The position numbers and the translations under genes were made by a program. The notes beneath the pieces are model-generated. The model did no database searches, was not told where the DNA came from, and was given only the letters and a program-made list of their open reading frames with translations. Shown piece by piece: positions 8,791 to 18,247 of a DNA stretch of 64,000 nucleotides. Position 1 is the stretch's first letter; each line of letters begins with the position of its first letter. This stretch comes from Paraferrimonas sp. SM1919 (lineage in GTDB: Bacteria > Pseudomonadota > Gammaproteobacteria > Enterobacterales > Shewanellaceae), in the NCBI RefSeq assembly GCF_010993985.1, contig NZ_WINH01000014.1, positions 1 to 64,000 of the forward strand, given 5' to 3'.

Positions 8791-9099
8791 TTGACAGCTA
8801 ATCACCTGATATTAACTGGCACGATTGTCAAGGGACCGAAAACGGTGACCAACGCGGCGGGTATTCCCCACACGTTATTTACCCTAGAACATCGATCAAT
8901 GTCAGAGCATGCAGGCCTACCACGGCAAATGTATTGCATATTACAGGTGGTATTAAGTGGTCCACAATCTTCGGACTGGACCAGCAAATTGAAAATCGGA
9001 TGTGAAGTTAAAGTTGAGGGCAACCTTGGCTGGCAACAGGGTCGTAATAAGCCCGGTCGTCATCTTTTACATGCCGAAACTATCAAATTGATAAGTTAG
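8791..9099 (+). CDS. priB: Primosomal replication protein N
   Basis: Single-stranded DNA-binding OB-fold protein that links PriA and DnaT during replication restart. The 102-aa protein has the family start TANHLILTGTIVKGP and conserved strands such as CEVKVEGNLGWQQ. The start is TTG at 8791, only 8 bp after rpsF and with a weak ribosome-binding site. No ATG gives the conserved N-terminus, so low translation or coupling to rpsF is likely. PriA is encoded about 1.6 kb downstream. Confidence 0.95.
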   Translation: MTANHLILTGTIVKGPKTVTNAAGIPHTLFTLEHRSMSEHAGLPRQMYCILQVVLSGPQSSDWTSKLKIGCEVKVEGNLGWQQGRNKPGRHLLHAETIKLIS

Positions 9100-9336
<237 letters not shown>

Positions 9337-9373
9337 ATCACTGTTTAGTAATTGAATTTTAGAGGATAAAGTA

Positions 9374-9820
9374 ATGAACGTTATTTTACTTGATAAGATT
9401 GCTAACCTAGGTGGTTTAGGCGATCAAGTATCTGTTAAAGCTGGTTACGCACGTAACTTCCTTCTTCCACAAGGCAAAGCAGTTGTTGCTAACGCTGCTA
9501 ACGTTGCTGTTTTCGAAGAGCGTCGCGCTGAGCTTGAAGCTAAACTAGCTGAAACTCTAGCTGCTGCTACAGCTCGTGCTGAAGCACTAGCTGCACTAAA
9601 CGTGACTATCGAAGCAACTGCTGGTGACGAAGGTAAGCTATTCGGTTCTATCGGTGCACGTGATGTTGCTGATGCAGTAACTGCTGCAGGTGCAGAGCTA
9701 GCTAAGAGCGAAGTACGTCTTCCTGAAGGCCCACTACGTCACACTGGTGAGTTCGACATCACAGTTCAACTTCACACTGAAGTTGCTGCTACTGTTAAAG
9801 TAACTGTTGTTGCTGCTTAA
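9374..9820 (+). CDS. rplI: 50S ribosomal protein L9
   Basis: Elongated large-subunit protein near the base of the L1 stalk. The 148-aa protein has the N-terminal L9 signature [20 protein letters not shown], a long Ala/Glu-rich connecting helix (about residues 45-75) and the C-terminal domain with [11 protein letters not shown]. It is the last gene of the S6 operon, and a terminator follows at 9853-9883. Confidence 0.98.
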   Translation: MNVILLDKIANLGGLGDQVSVKAGYARNFLLPQGKAVVANAANVAVFEERRAELEAKLAETLAAATARAEALAALNVTIEATAGDEGKLFGSIGARDVADAVTAAGAELAKSEVRLPEGPLRHTGEFDITVQLHTEVAATVKVTVVAA

Positions 9821-9852
9821 TAGTAATAAAATGGCCCTCGGGCGATTTTAGT

Positions 9853-9883
9853 AAAAAAGCCAATCATTAGATTGGCTTTTTTT
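9853..9883 (+). terminator. Terminator of the rpsF-rplI operon
   Basis: A stem of GCCAATC with GATTGGC, extended by A/T pairs, with loop ATTA and a run of seven T. It lies 33 bp after rplI. Confidence 0.9.
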
Positions 9884-10059
9884 ATATCTAAATTTTACTG
9901 GCAAAATTTGGATGATGAATGAAGAACGTCAAATGCTCTTCAGTATTCTGTAATCCGTATTCCCGGTGGACGCCGTCCGTTATCGAACAGCGAAGCTCGC
10001 AGTCACAAAGCGACGCTCTCGAAGCGAAGCGGCCTCAATCCCCCTGGATTGTGGCTACA

Positions 10060-10086
10060 AAAAAAGGCGCAATATGCGCCTTTTTT
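10060..10086. terminator. Terminator hairpin in repeat copy 1
   Basis: A 12-bp stem (10060-10071 with 10075-10086) with GGCGCA/TGCGCC at its core and A/T runs on both sides, so it can act in either direction. For rpmE it is a second, distal terminator. Confidence 0.75.
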
Positions 10087-10214
10087 ATTAATCTTCAGTA
10101 TTCTGTAATCCGTATTCCCGGTGGACGCCGTCCGTTATCGAACAGCGAAGCTCGCAGTCACAAAGCGACGCTCTCGAAGCGAAGCGGCCTCAATCCCCCT
10201 GGATTGTGGCTACA

Positions 10215-10241
10215 AAAAAAGGCGCAATATGCGCCTTTTTT
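10215..10241. terminator. Terminator hairpin in repeat copy 2, proximal to rpmE
   Basis: Identical to the hairpin at 10060-10086 and 17 bp beyond the rpmE stop codon on the minus strand. This is the natural rpmE terminator, so the ancestral unit was probably this copy. Confidence 0.85.
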
Positions 10242-10257
10242 ATTAAAGAAGTAATGA

Positions 10258-10473
10258 TTACTTCTTTCCACCGAAAGCAGAGAAACGCTTTTGGAAACGA
10301 TCAACACGACCGCCAGTAGCAACTTCTTTTTGCTTACCAGTGTAGAATGGGTGACAAGCAGAACAAACATCTAAATGGATGTCTTTAGCAATTGTAGAAC
10401 GAGTTTCGATTACGTTGCCACAAGAACAAGTTGCTTTAATAGCTTCGTAAGTTGGGTGAATACCAGCTTTCAT
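10258..10473 (-). CDS. rpmE: 50S ribosomal protein L31, zinc-binding form
   Basis: Large-subunit protein at the subunit bridge. The 71-aa protein begins [12 protein letters not shown] and has the zinc ligands CSC (near 16-18) and CSAC (near 37-40), so it is the C+ form rather than the zinc-independent paralogue. A longer in-frame reading to 10533 adds 20 residues unlike L31. The internal ATG at 10473 has an AGAGG site and gives the family length. It is divergent from priA. Confidence 0.96.
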   Translation of the reverse strand: MKAGIHPTYEAIKATCSCGNVIETRSTIAKDIHLDVCSACHPFYTGKQKEVATGGRVDRFQKRFSAFGGKK

Positions 10474-10704
10474 AAGGGTAACCTCTAAGTTAAGGCCGCG
10501 TCGCCATTTGGTCATCAATGTGCCAAACACCACACGAAAATAAATAAAATTTCAGGTGGCGAATACTACGTGATAATGACTACTCATACAATAGTTAATT
10601 GCTGTTTTTTTCTTCTGGTTACATATTTGTGAAGTCTAAGGAACTTTTAAAGCGGAGTTAATCTGGTAGGATAGCTAAAACACCCTTTTGACAGCCAAAA
10701 CTGC

Positions 10705-12894
10705 ATGAATCAATTTGCTCTTGTCGCCTTACCTGTTCCTATGCGCCAAACTTTCAGCTATCGCCTTAAGGCTGAGCATTCGCACGCCCAAATAGGAGCT
10801 CGAGTAAAGGTGCCTTTCGGCCCTAAAACCTTGATTGGGTTTATTTGGGGGTTTAGTGACGATTGCCAATTTGATCCTAACAAAATCAAAGATATCATCA
10901 GCTTGATTGATGACAAAAGTATTTTGAATGAAAATATTGTTAAGTTGGCACGCTGGGGGGCTCGTTACTATATTGCCCCCCTGGGTATGATGCTTAATCA
11001 AACCATTCCTGTAAAACTTAGAAAAGGCGAAGATGCAGAGCTTGGCTACCATCAATATTGGAAACTGTCCCCACAAGGTAACGCCACCAGTAACACTGAT
11101 TTGGGTAATGCTAAAAAGCAAATTGAACTGATAGAGTTTTTGCGTCAGGGCAAACAAACACCTGATGCTATAGTCCGCCATGGCATCAGCAAAGCATTGA
11201 TTACTACAGTGGCCAATAAAGGCTTAATTGAAAAGGTGCAAGAGCCCATCAGTTACGATGAATCATGGCGTAACAGCTTTGAACAAACCGAGCAATCGCT
11301 GACCCTTAATAGTGAGCAAGCGATTGCCGTTGCCAGGCTTAATCAGCACGATGGTTTTCAATGCTGTCTATTAGAAGGGATCACTGGTTCAGGCAAAACC
11401 GAGGTCTATTTATCGTTAATGGCCTCTGTTCTAGAGCAAGGAAAACAGGTACTGGTATTGGTTCCTGAAATCGGCTTAACACCGCAAACCATTGCTCGCT
11501 TTTCCAAGCGCTTTAAGACCCCTATTGTGGTGTTACATTCGGGCCTTAATGATACTGAGCGGTGTCAGGCTTGGCTGAAGGCCCGTGCTGGTGCGGCCGG
11601 CATCATCATTGGTACGCGCTCAGCCTTGTTTACGCCAATGAAATACCCTGGGCTTATCATTCTTGATGAAGAACACGACGCCAGCTTTAAACAAAATGAC
11701 GGCATCCGTTATCATGCCCGTGATCTGGCGGTAATGCGCGGTCAAATTGATAATATACCTGTATTGCTTGGCAGTGCAACGCCATCGTTAGAGAGTCTTA
11801 ATAATGCCCTCAGCGGTAAATACTTGCACTTATACCTTAATCAACGTGCAGGCGAGGCAACGCCTCCTAGGGCTGGCATGATAGACATACGCCAATTGCA
11901 TCTTCAAGCTGGTATTTCACAGCCATTATTCGATGAGATGGGCAAGCATTTACAAGCAGGCAATCAGGTCATGCTATTTTTGAACCGTCGTGGTTTTGCC
12001 CCTGCTCTGCTTTGTCACGAATGCGGTCATTTACATGAATGTAAGCGCTGCGATGCCTATTACACCCTACATAGATCAAGTAACAGTATTGTTTGTCATC
12101 ACTGTGGTGATCAAGATTATATTCCAAGGCAATGCCCCAACTGCTCTAGTACCCTATTAATGCCTCAAGGTGTGGGTACAGAGCAACTACAAGAGTTGTT
12201 AGAACAGCAATTCCCTGACTACCCAGTTGTGCGTATCGATCGCGATACCATTCGCAATAAAGGGGAGTTAGAACAGCGCCTAGATGGTATTTTAAAGAAT
12301 GAGTTCAAAATCTTAATTGGCACCCAAATGCTGGCCAAGGGACATCACTTTCCCGATGTGACCTTAGTCGGTATGCTGGAAGTGGATGGAGCGCTATTTA
12401 GTTCTGATTTCAGAGCATCAGAAAAGGTTGCACAATTAATTTCACAGGTTTCCGGTCGAGCGGGTCGCGCTTCAAAGCCTGGCACTGTGGTATTACAGAG
12501 TCACCAAACTGAGCACCCAGTGCTCCAGCAGATCCTTTTTCAAGGCTACCAAACGCTATCAAGAAATTTACTCTTAGAAAGGCAGCAAGCACAATTACCC
12601 CCCGCCCAATTTATGGCAATATTCAAGGCAGAAGCTTTTAATATTAATGACGCCAACCACTTTCTCGCTCAAATTAGAGATATCCTAACCCAGTACCAAC
12701 TTGAACTTATTGGACCTATGCCTGCGCCAATGGAAAGGCGCGCGGGTAAATTTAGGCAAACTCTCATCATACAATGCAATCAAAGAAAGCATTTACACTT
12801 ATCCCTTGAGTCTAGTATTGTCCAAATTGAGCAACTGCCCAGCTCCAGAAAGTGTCGTTGGCATCTTGATATCGACCCGATTGACTTGAGTTAA
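10705..12894 (+). CDS. priA: Primosomal protein N', replication restart helicase
   Basis: Superfamily 2 3'-5' helicase that recognises stalled forks and reloads the replisome with PriB and DnaT. The 729-aa length is normal. The N-terminal DNA-binding domain begins QFALVALPVPMRQTFSYRL. Walker A GITGSGKTE is near residues 225-233 and DEEH near 319-322. The paired zinc sites CHECG, CKRCD, CHHCG and CPNC lie in about 435-485, followed by the helicase motif QVSGRAGRA. It is a single gene; the next gene, argS, begins 114 bp later after a structured spacer. Confidence 0.97.
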   Translation: MNQFALVALPVPMRQTFSYRLKAEHSHAQIGARVKVPFGPKTLIGFIWGFSDDCQFDPNKIKDIISLIDDKSILNENIVKLARWGARYYIAPLGMMLNQTIPVKLRKGEDAELGYHQYWKLSPQGNATSNTDLGNAKKQIELIEFLRQGKQTPDAIVRHGISKALITTVANKGLIEKVQEPISYDESWRNSFEQTEQSLTLNSEQAIAVARLNQHDGFQCCLLEGITGSGKTEVYLSLMASVLEQGKQVLVLVPEIGLTPQTIARFSKRFKTPIVVLHSGLNDTERCQAWLKARAGAAGIIIGTRSALFTPMKYPGLIILDEEHDASFKQNDGIRYHARDLAVMRGQIDNIPVLLGSATPSLESLNNALSGKYLHLYLNQRAGEATPPRAGMIDIRQLHLQAGISQPLFDEMGKHLQAGNQVMLFLNRRGFAPALLCHECGHLHECKRCDAYYTLHRSSNSIVCHHCGDQDYIPRQCPNCSSTLLMPQGVGTEQLQELLEQQFPDYPVVRIDRDTIRNKGELEQRLDGILKNEFKILIGTQMLAKGHHFPDVTLVGMLEVDGALFSSDFRASEKVAQLISQVSGRAGRASKPGTVVLQSHQTEHPVLQQILFQGYQTLSRNLLLERQQAQLPPAQFMAIFKAEAFNINDANHFLAQIRDILTQYQLELIGPMPAPMERRAGKFRQTLIIQCNQRKHLHLSLESSIVQIEQLPSSRKCRWHLDIDPIDLS

Positions 12895-12903
12895 GATAAA
12901 TTG

Positions 12904-12968
12904 CTCGATTTTATAAGATAAGTCACGCTAAAGCGTAGATTTATCAGTCATTCAAGTCTAAAATCGAG
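12904..12968 (+). promoter_or_regulatory. Nested inverted repeats between priA and argS
   Basis: Outer arms CTCGATTTTA (12904-12913) and TAAAATCGAG (12959-12968) are perfect 10-bp complements. Inside them a second hairpin pairs GATAAGTCACGCT with AGCGTAGATTTATC, with one G-T pair and one bulged A. It starts 10 bp after priA and ends 40 bp before argS. There is no T run, so it is not a standard terminator. It may be an argS leader structure or a structured end of the priA transcript. Confidence 0.6.
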
Positions 12969-13008
12969 GGTTTGATTATCAGAATTTAAGCTTTGGTAGT
13001 AAGAGCAC

Positions 13009-14751
13009 ATGAAAGAGCAAATTTTAGCGTTATTAGAACAAACGGTTACTCGCTTGAAAGAGCAACAAGTGATTGCAGCGGATTTCACCCCTCGCCTGCA
13101 GATCGACCGTACCCGTGACAAATCTCACGGCGACTTTGCCAGCAACCTCGCCATGATGATGGCCAAAGCAGCCGGCAAACCACCACGCGAATTAGCTCAG
13201 ATGATTTGTGATGCACTGCCTGAATCAAGTGTGATCGAAAAAGTTGAAATTGCCGGTCCTGGTTTTATTAACTTCTTTGTTGCCGACAACGCCCTAGCCG
13301 GTCAAATTAAAGCAGCCCTAAACGATGAACACTTTGGTCTTAAACTGCCAGCACGCGAAACTGTTGTGGTTGACCTATCGTCACCAAACCTCGCTAAAGA
13401 AATGCATGTTGGCCACTTACGCTCATCGATTATTGGCGATGCCGTTGCCCGTACCCTAGAGTTCTTGGGACATAATGTCATTCGCCAGAATCACGTTGGT
13501 GACTGGGGGACTCAATTCGGTATGCTACTTGCCTATATGGAAGAGAAGCGTGCTGAAAATACTGAAATCTCTATGGCGCTTTCAGATTTAGAAAGTTTCT
13601 ATCGCGCCGCTAAAGGCCGCTTTGATGAGTCAGAAGACTTTGCCAATCGTGCCCGTGAACTGGTGGTTGCCCTGCAATCAGGTGACCAACAATGTCTCGC
13701 ACTCTGGCGTGAATTTAATGATGTTTCCCTGGCTCACTGCCAAGAAGTCTATGAAAAGCTGAACGTTAAGCTAACCCGTGACGATGTCCGTGGTGAAAGT
13801 GCTTACAACGACGATCTTGCCCAAGTGGTCGCGGATCTTGAAGCCGCTAATTTGCTGCAAGAAGACCAAGGCGCGATGTGTGTGTTCTTAGATGAATTTA
13901 AAAACCAACAGGGCGATCCTCTACCGGTCATCGTACAAAAGAAAGGTGGCGGTTTCCTATATGCCACTTCTGACTTAGCCGCAGTACGCTACCGTCAAAA
14001 CCAGCTCAATGCCGATCGTATTTTATACTTTGTTGACCAACGTCAAGGCTTACATTTTCAGCAGGTATTTACTGTTGCCCGCAAAGCTGGCTTTTTAAAT
14101 GATAACACTAAGGCTGAGCACTTAGGCTTTGGTACCATGAACGGAGAAGATGGCAAGCCATTTAAAACCCGCTCTGGTGGCACTGTTAAGTTAATTGATC
14201 TCCTTAATGAAGCTGAGCAACGAGCTTATGATCTGGTAAAACAAAAGAACCCTGATCTAAGTGAAAATGAATTACGCCACATCGCTAATGTGGTTGGCAT
14301 TAGTTCGGTTAAATATGCCGATCTGTCAAAAAACCGCAGCTCTGATTACATCTTTAGCTTCGAACAGATGTTAAGTTTCGAGGGTAATACGGCGCCTTAC
14401 TTACTGTATGCAGTAACTCGTGTGGCTAATATTTTGGTTAAAGCGAAAGATATCGACTTCATCGGTAGTGAGTTGCAGCTTGAACATGACAAAGAAATTG
14501 AACTCGCTAATGCGCTACTTAAATTCTCAGAAGTTGTGTTAAAAGTTGCAGAACGTGGTACACCACATACGCTTTGTACCTATCTGTTTGAATTATCTGG
14601 AATCTTTTCAAGTTTCTACGAAGCTTGTCCGGTACTAGCTGCCGACAACGATGCTGCCAGAGATACTCGTTTGCAATTATCTGTACTGACAGAACGTACT
14701 CTAAAAGCGGGTTTATCTCTATTAGGCATCGAGACCCTAGAGCGGATGTAA
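13009..14751 (+). CDS. argS: Arginyl-tRNA synthetase
   Basis: Class I aminoacyl-tRNA synthetase that charges tRNA-Arg. At 580 aa it has the N-terminal additional domain, the HIGH-type motif HVGH near residue 133 in [16 protein letters not shown], and the [10 protein letters not shown] block. The canonical KMSKS is absent, as in most ArgRS enzymes. The C-terminal anticodon-binding helical domain ends in [12 protein letters not shown]. The ftsN gene follows after 3 bp, as in related genomes. Confidence 0.98.
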   Translation: MKEQILALLEQTVTRLKEQQVIAADFTPRLQIDRTRDKSHGDFASNLAMMMAKAAGKPPRELAQMICDALPESSVIEKVEIAGPGFINFFVADNALAGQIKAALNDEHFGLKLPARETVVVDLSSPNLAKEMHVGHLRSSIIGDAVARTLEFLGHNVIRQNHVGDWGTQFGMLLAYMEEKRAENTEISMALSDLESFYRAAKGRFDESEDFANRARELVVALQSGDQQCLALWREFNDVSLAHCQEVYEKLNVKLTRDDVRGESAYNDDLAQVVADLEAANLLQEDQGAMCVFLDEFKNQQGDPLPVIVQKKGGGFLYATSDLAAVRYRQNQLNADRILYFVDQRQGLHFQQVFTVARKAGFLNDNTKAEHLGFGTMNGEDGKPFKTRSGGTVKLIDLLNEAEQRAYDLVKQKNPDLSENELRHIANVVGISSVKYADLSKNRSSDYIFSFEQMLSFEGNTAPYLLYAVTRVANILVKAKDIDFIGSELQLEHDKEIELANALLKFSEVVLKVAERGTPHTLCTYLFELSGIFSSFYEACPVLAADNDAARDTRLQLSVLTERTLKAGLSLLGIETLERM

Positions 14752-14754
14752 TCA

Positions 14755-15339
14755 ATGACAAGGGACTATAAAAACCGCAAACCGGCCAAACGTCGAAGTC
14801 GCGGAAGGCGCAAGGAAGCCCCAAAATCCAAATTTAAACTGGGCTTATTCGCTGTAGTTACTGTTGCTCTAGTCGCTTGGGGAATTCACTTTCTTAACAG
14901 TATCAGTGGTTCCGCCGAAGAGGCTAAAGCTGTCGTTAATAAACCAAAAGCAACAGTTCAAGCAAAGGTAGCTGAAAAACCATTGCCTAAACCGCCCAAA
15001 GAGATTTATGAGTATGTTGATACTCTAAAGCAAAAAGAAGTTGAAATTGAGTTGCAACAGCAGTCAGACTCTAAAACGCCTTATATTATGCAGTGTGGTT
15101 CATTCAGGAACCAAGACGATGCCGAGGTGATGAAGGCCTCTATTGCATGGCAAGTTGGCCAGCACAGTACTGTAGAAAGAACTGAAGGACAAAATGGAGT
15201 ATGGTATCGGGTCAGGTTAGGTCCCTTTACTGGAGATCCTGAAAATCAGCTCACCCCGAAAAGGCAAGCGCAGGGGCTACAAAAGCAATTACGCAAACTT
15301 AAAATCGCTAACTGCCAATTTTGGCCAAGCAAAGCTTGA
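14755..15339 (+). CDS. ftsN: Cell division protein FtsN (SPOR domain)
   Basis: Late divisome protein that activates septal peptidoglycan synthesis. The 194-aa protein has a basic cytoplasmic tail beginning TRDYKNRKPAKRRSRGRRK, one transmembrane helix (about residues 29-48), a Lys/Pro/Gln-rich periplasmic linker and a C-terminal SPOR domain (about 115-190) starting YIMQCGSFRNQDDAE and ending in LRKLKIANCQF. The SPOR domain has the cysteine pair seen in FtsN. It is shorter than E. coli FtsN (about 320 aa), mainly in the linker. The stop codon overlaps the -35 box of the hslVU promoter. Confidence 0.9.
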   Translation: MTRDYKNRKPAKRRSRGRRKEAPKSKFKLGLFAVVTVALVAWGIHFLNSISGSAEEAKAVVNKPKATVQAKVAEKPLPKPPKEIYEYVDTLKQKEVEIELQQQSDSKTPYIMQCGSFRNQDDAEVMKASIAWQVGQHSTVERTEGQNGVWYRVRLGPFTGDPENQLTPKRQAQGLQKQLRKLKIANCQFWPSKA

Positions 15340-15362
15340 TCTTCTAGAAAATATCCCCATAT
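15335..15362 (+). promoter_or_regulatory. Sigma32-type heat-shock promoter of hslVU
   Basis: CTTGAT (15335-15340), a 14-bp spacer and CCCCATAT (15355-15362) closely match the RpoH consensus CTTGAA - N13-15 - CCCCATNT. The -35 hexamer overlaps the ftsN stop codon. The predicted start is near 15370, about 50 nt before the hslV start codon. Confidence 0.8.
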
Positions 15363-15375
15363 TAAAATTAACTAC

Positions 15376-15401
15376 GTTGACCCAGAATTTTCTGGGTCAA
15401 C
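15376..15401 (+). promoter_or_regulatory. 5' stem-loop in the hslVU leader
   Basis: Perfect 11-bp stem GTTGACCCAGA / TCTGGGTCAAC with a 4-nt ATTT loop, starting only a few bases after the predicted transcription start. It lacks a proper T run. In E. coli an inverted repeat at the 5' end of the hslVU mRNA is reported to stabilise it, so a similar role fits. It could alternatively be an ftsN terminator. Confidence 0.7.
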
Positions 15402-15422
15402 TTTCTAATATGAGGAACCAAC

Positions 15423-15947
15423 GTGACTACAATTGTCTCTGTTCGCCGTAACAATCAAGTTATCATCGCTGGTGATGGCCAAGTTTCCCTAGGCAATACC
15501 GTAATGAAAGGTAATGCTCGCAAAGTTCGTCGTCTTTATAATGGCAAAGTTTTAGCTGGTTTTGCTGGTGGTACTGCGGATGCTTTCACCCTGTTTGAAC
15601 GCTTTGAAGCCAAATTAGAAGCCCACCAAGGCCATCTTATGCGCGCTGCAGTTGAGCTTGCAAAAGATTGGCGAACTGATCGCATGCTACGTAAACTAGA
15701 AGCTCTATTGGCGGTTGCTGACCATACTGGCTCATTAATTATCACTGGTAATGGTGATGTAGTGCAGCCAGAAAATGATCTGATCGCTATCGGTTCTGGT
15801 GGTAATTTTGCCCAAGCTGCAGCCACTGCACTGCTAGAAAATACCGAACTAAGTGCTGAAGATATCGCAACTAAAGCCCTTAAGATTGCAGGTGATATTT
15901 GTGTATTCACCAACCATCATCAAACTATCGAAAAAATTGAATACTAA
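15423..15947 (+). CDS. hslV: ATP-dependent protease subunit HslV
   Basis: Threonine protease of the bacterial proteasome-like HslVU complex, which degrades misfolded and regulatory proteins. The 174-aa protein starts at a GTG codon with an AGGA site. After removal of the first residue Thr becomes the catalytic N-terminus ([21 protein letters not shown]). The [16 protein letters not shown] region and the lysine near position 33 are conserved. It is first in the operon, 18 bp before hslU, under the heat-shock promoter at 15335. Confidence 0.98.
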   Translation: MTTIVSVRRNNQVIIAGDGQVSLGNTVMKGNARKVRRLYNGKVLAGFAGGTADAFTLFERFEAKLEAHQGHLMRAAVELAKDWRTDRMLRKLEALLAVADHTGSLIITGNGDVVQPENDLIAIGSGGNFAQAAATALLENTELSAEDIATKALKIAGDICVFTNHHQTIEKIEY

Positions 15948-15965
15948 TTGCAGTAGGAAGCCAAC

Positions 15966-17294
15966 ATGTCACAAATGACTCCAAGAGAAATCGTCCATGA
16001 GCTAGATAGCCATATTATTGGTCAAGGTAACGCTAAACGTGCTGTGGCTATCGCTCTTCGTAATCGCTGGCGCCGTATGCAGTTAGACAAAGAACTGCGT
16101 CAAGAAGTTACCCCAAAAAATATTCTTATGATCGGCCCTACTGGTGTCGGTAAAACTGAAATTGCTCGACGTCTTGCTAAATTAGCCAATGCTCCATTTA
16201 TTAAAGTGGAAGCGACAAAATTTACCGAAGTCGGTTATGTTGGTAAAGAAGTAGAGCAAATTATTCGCGATTTAACCGATGTCGCAGTTAAACTCACTCG
16301 CGATCAACAAATGGCCAAGCATAAATTCCGTGCTGAAGAATTAGCAGAGGAACGCATTCTAGATGCTTTACTGCCACCAGCAAAAGACAACTGGGGTCAA
16401 AATGAAGAGCAAGAAAATTCTTCTACTAGGCAAATTTTCCGTAAAAAACTTCGTGAAGGTAAGTTAGACGATAAAGACATTGAGATTGAAGTCTCTCAGC
16501 CGCAGGTTGGGGTTGAAATCATGGCACCTCCAGGTATGGAGGAAATGACAAATCAACTTCAGTCTATGTTCCAAAACATGGGCCAAACGCCTTCTAAGCG
16601 TAAAAAAATGAAGGTAAAAGATGCCCTAAAAGCTTTAGTTGATGAAGAAGCCGCTAAATTAGTTAACCAAGACGACTTAAAAGAGCAGGCCATCGAACTG
16701 GTTGAACAACATGGCATCGTATTTTTAGACGAGATCGATAAAATCTGTAAGCGTGGCGATACTTCTGGCCCAGATGTTTCTCGTGAAGGTGTGCAACGCG
16801 ACCTGCTACCTTTAGTTGAAGGTTCTACGGTAAACACCAAACACGGCATGGTTAAAACCGACCATATTCTATTCATTGCTTCAGGTGCATTCCAGCTGGC
16901 AAAACCTTCTGATCTCATTCCTGAATTGCAAGGTCGCCTACCAATTCGCGTAGAACTAGAAGCCCTAAGTGCTGATGACTTTAAGCGAATTCTAACCGAG
17001 CCAAACGCGTCTTTAACTGAGCAGCATATTGCCCTAATGAAGACCGAAGGTGTGGATATTGAGTTTACTGAAGATGGTATTGAGCGTATCGCCCAGGCCG
17101 CTTTCCAAGTCAACGAAAAAACCGAAAACATTGGTGCTCGTCGCCTGCACACGGTATTAGAGCGTTTAATGGAAACCCTATCCTTTGAAGCTTCAGACAA
17201 AGCAGGAGAAAGCTTCAGGATTGACGCTGACTATGTCAATAGCCACCTAGACAATCTAGTACAAGATGAAGATTTATCTCGCTTCATTCTGTAA
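15966..17294 (+). CDS. hslU: HslU ATPase, unfoldase subunit of HslVU
   Basis: AAA+ unfoldase of the Clp/Hsp100 family that feeds substrates into HslV. At 442 aa it has Walker [10 protein letters not shown] (near residues 57-65), Walker [10 protein letters not shown] (near 251-259), the HslU-specific intermediate domain between them (about 110-245) and the sensor-2 region [16 protein letters not shown]. The C-terminal LSRFIL is the tail that inserts into HslV. It is second in hslVU and is followed by a terminator. Confidence 0.98.
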   Translation: MSQMTPREIVHELDSHIIGQGNAKRAVAIALRNRWRRMQLDKELRQEVTPKNILMIGPTGVGKTEIARRLAKLANAPFIKVEATKFTEVGYVGKEVEQIIRDLTDVAVKLTRDQQMAKHKFRAEELAEERILDALLPPAKDNWGQNEEQENSSTRQIFRKKLREGKLDDKDIEIEVSQPQVGVEIMAPPGMEEMTNQLQSMFQNMGQTPSKRKKMKVKDALKALVDEEAAKLVNQDDLKEQAIELVEQHGIVFLDEIDKICKRGDTSGPDVSREGVQRDLLPLVEGSTVNTKHGMVKTDHILFIASGAFQLAKPSDLIPELQGRLPIRVELEALSADDFKRILTEPNASLTEQHIALMKTEGVDIEFTEDGIERIAQAAFQVNEKTENIGARRLHTVLERLMETLSFEASDKAGESFRIDADYVNSHLDNLVQDEDLSRFIL

Positions 17295-17333
17295 ACATCA
17301 AAGTCAACAGGTCATAGTGACAGTTTAATTGTA

Positions 17334-17365
17334 AGCCCCTATAGTGAAAGCTATCGGGGCTTTTT
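17334..17365 (+). terminator. Terminator of hslVU
   Basis: An 11-bp stem with one mismatch (AGCCCCTATAG with CTATCGGGGCT), a 6-nt loop and TTTTT, 39 bp after hslU. Confidence 0.85.
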
Positions 17366-17384
17366 CTTTATAAGGATTATTACC

Positions 17385-18236
17385 ATGGCAGTGTTACTCA
17401 AAGGCAGCGTTAAGGATTTAGACGGGTTTAGTGTTACTCGGCTCCTGCCACATATGAAAAAGCGCATGGTTGGCCCTTTTATCTTTTTTGATCATATGGG
17501 CCCAGCAGACTTCCTGCCGGGTGAAGGTATCGATGTGAGGCCTCATCCCCATATTGGCCTTTCTACCATTACCTATATGCTTGATGGCAGCCTATTACAC
17601 CGTGACAGTCTCGGCAATAACTTAGAGATACTGCCCGGCGATGTAAACTGGATGACCGCCGGTAAAGGTATCGTCCATTCCGAACGGGAAACCCTAGAGG
17701 TGCAAACCCACCGCCATACGTTGAATGGTATTCAGTGCTGGCTGGCTCTTCCCAAAGCTATGGCTGAAATAGAACCTAGCTTCCATCATATCAAGCGGGC
17801 TCAGTTGCCTCATTTTATTAAAGAAGGGATAACCAAACGGCTTATCGCCGGAGAAGCCTATGGCATGACATCTCCGCTGAAAACCTATAGCCCCATGTTC
17901 TATCTAGATGTGGTTGCTAAAGCCAATAAAACCATCACCCGCCCCACCCCAGAGCAAGAGTGCATGATCTATATTATCGATGGCAAGTTAACAATCGGTG
18001 ACAATCAATATCAAACTGGCGATGCGGTACTACTTGAGCACGAACAACACATGGTTACTGATCGCTATAGCCGCTTTTTGTTATTAGGGGGCGAGAACTG
18101 GCCTGAAGTCCCGCGCATGTATTGGAACTTTGTCTCTTTTGATATGGCCCGCATTGAACAAGCAAAACAGGATTGGATTCAAGGTAAGTTCCCAACTATC
18201 CCTGGGGATAATCAAGAATTTACTCCATTACCATAA
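17385..18236 (+). CDS. Pirin family protein
   Basis: Bicupin metalloprotein of the pirin family; some members have quercetin 2,3-dioxygenase activity in vitro, others act in regulation. The 283-aa protein has a metal-binding N-terminal cupin with H54 and H56 in RPHPHIG, and a later His and Glu in GIVHSERE, the four expected ligands. The C-terminal cupin (about 180-280) is of the pirin_C type. It is a single gene after the hslVU terminator and convergent with the glycosyltransferase gene. The cellular role cannot be read from the sequence. Confidence 0.85.
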   Translation: MAVLLKGSVKDLDGFSVTRLLPHMKKRMVGPFIFFDHMGPADFLPGEGIDVRPHPHIGLSTITYMLDGSLLHRDSLGNNLEILPGDVNWMTAGKGIVHSERETLEVQTHRHTLNGIQCWLALPKAMAEIEPSFHHIKRAQLPHFIKEGITKRLIAGEAYGMTSPLKTYSPMFYLDVVAKANKTITRPTPEQECMIYIIDGKLTIGDNQYQTGDAVLLEHEQHMVTDRYSRFLLLGGENWPEVPRMYWNFVSFDMARIEQAKQDWIQGKFPTIPGDNQEFTPLP

Positions 18237-18247
18237 CGGTTTAGTTG

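Larger units (their letters stand above)
9937..10246. repeat. Perfect 155-bp tandem duplication carrying a terminator
   Basis: Copy 1 (9937-10091) and copy 2 (10092-10246) are identical base for base and directly abut. Each unit starts TCTTCAGTATTCTGTAATCC, has a GC-rich middle with several GCGAAGC/CGAAGC words and a GGAC-GCC-GTCC dyad, and ends with a terminator hairpin. It lies between the convergent rplI and rpmE. The middle part is unlike the A/T-rich spacers nearby, so it may derive from a dispersed intergenic repeat. No other copy was noticed in this window. A 111-codon frame crossing both copies (9919-10254) reads them in different frames and is rejected as a gene. Confidence 0.95.

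Noticed and set aside
9937..10246. Possible CRISPR array
   Set aside because: Only two long identical units in direct contact, with no spacers and no cas genes.
9919..10254. A 111-codon open frame across the tandem repeat
   Set aside because: The unit length (155) is not a multiple of three, so the two copies are read in different frames; there is no ribosome-binding site and the region is explained as a repeat with terminators.
12904..12968. tRNA-like element between priA and argS (outer arms plus a TTCAAGTC word)
   Set aside because: The T-arm and anticodon arm do not pair in the required places and there is no proper CCA-proximal layout; it is reported only as a hairpin structure.
16559..17200. 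213-codon open frame on the minus strand inside hslU
   Set aside because: It is a shadow of hslU; the Ser/Arg-rich translation is typical of antisense reading of a real gene.
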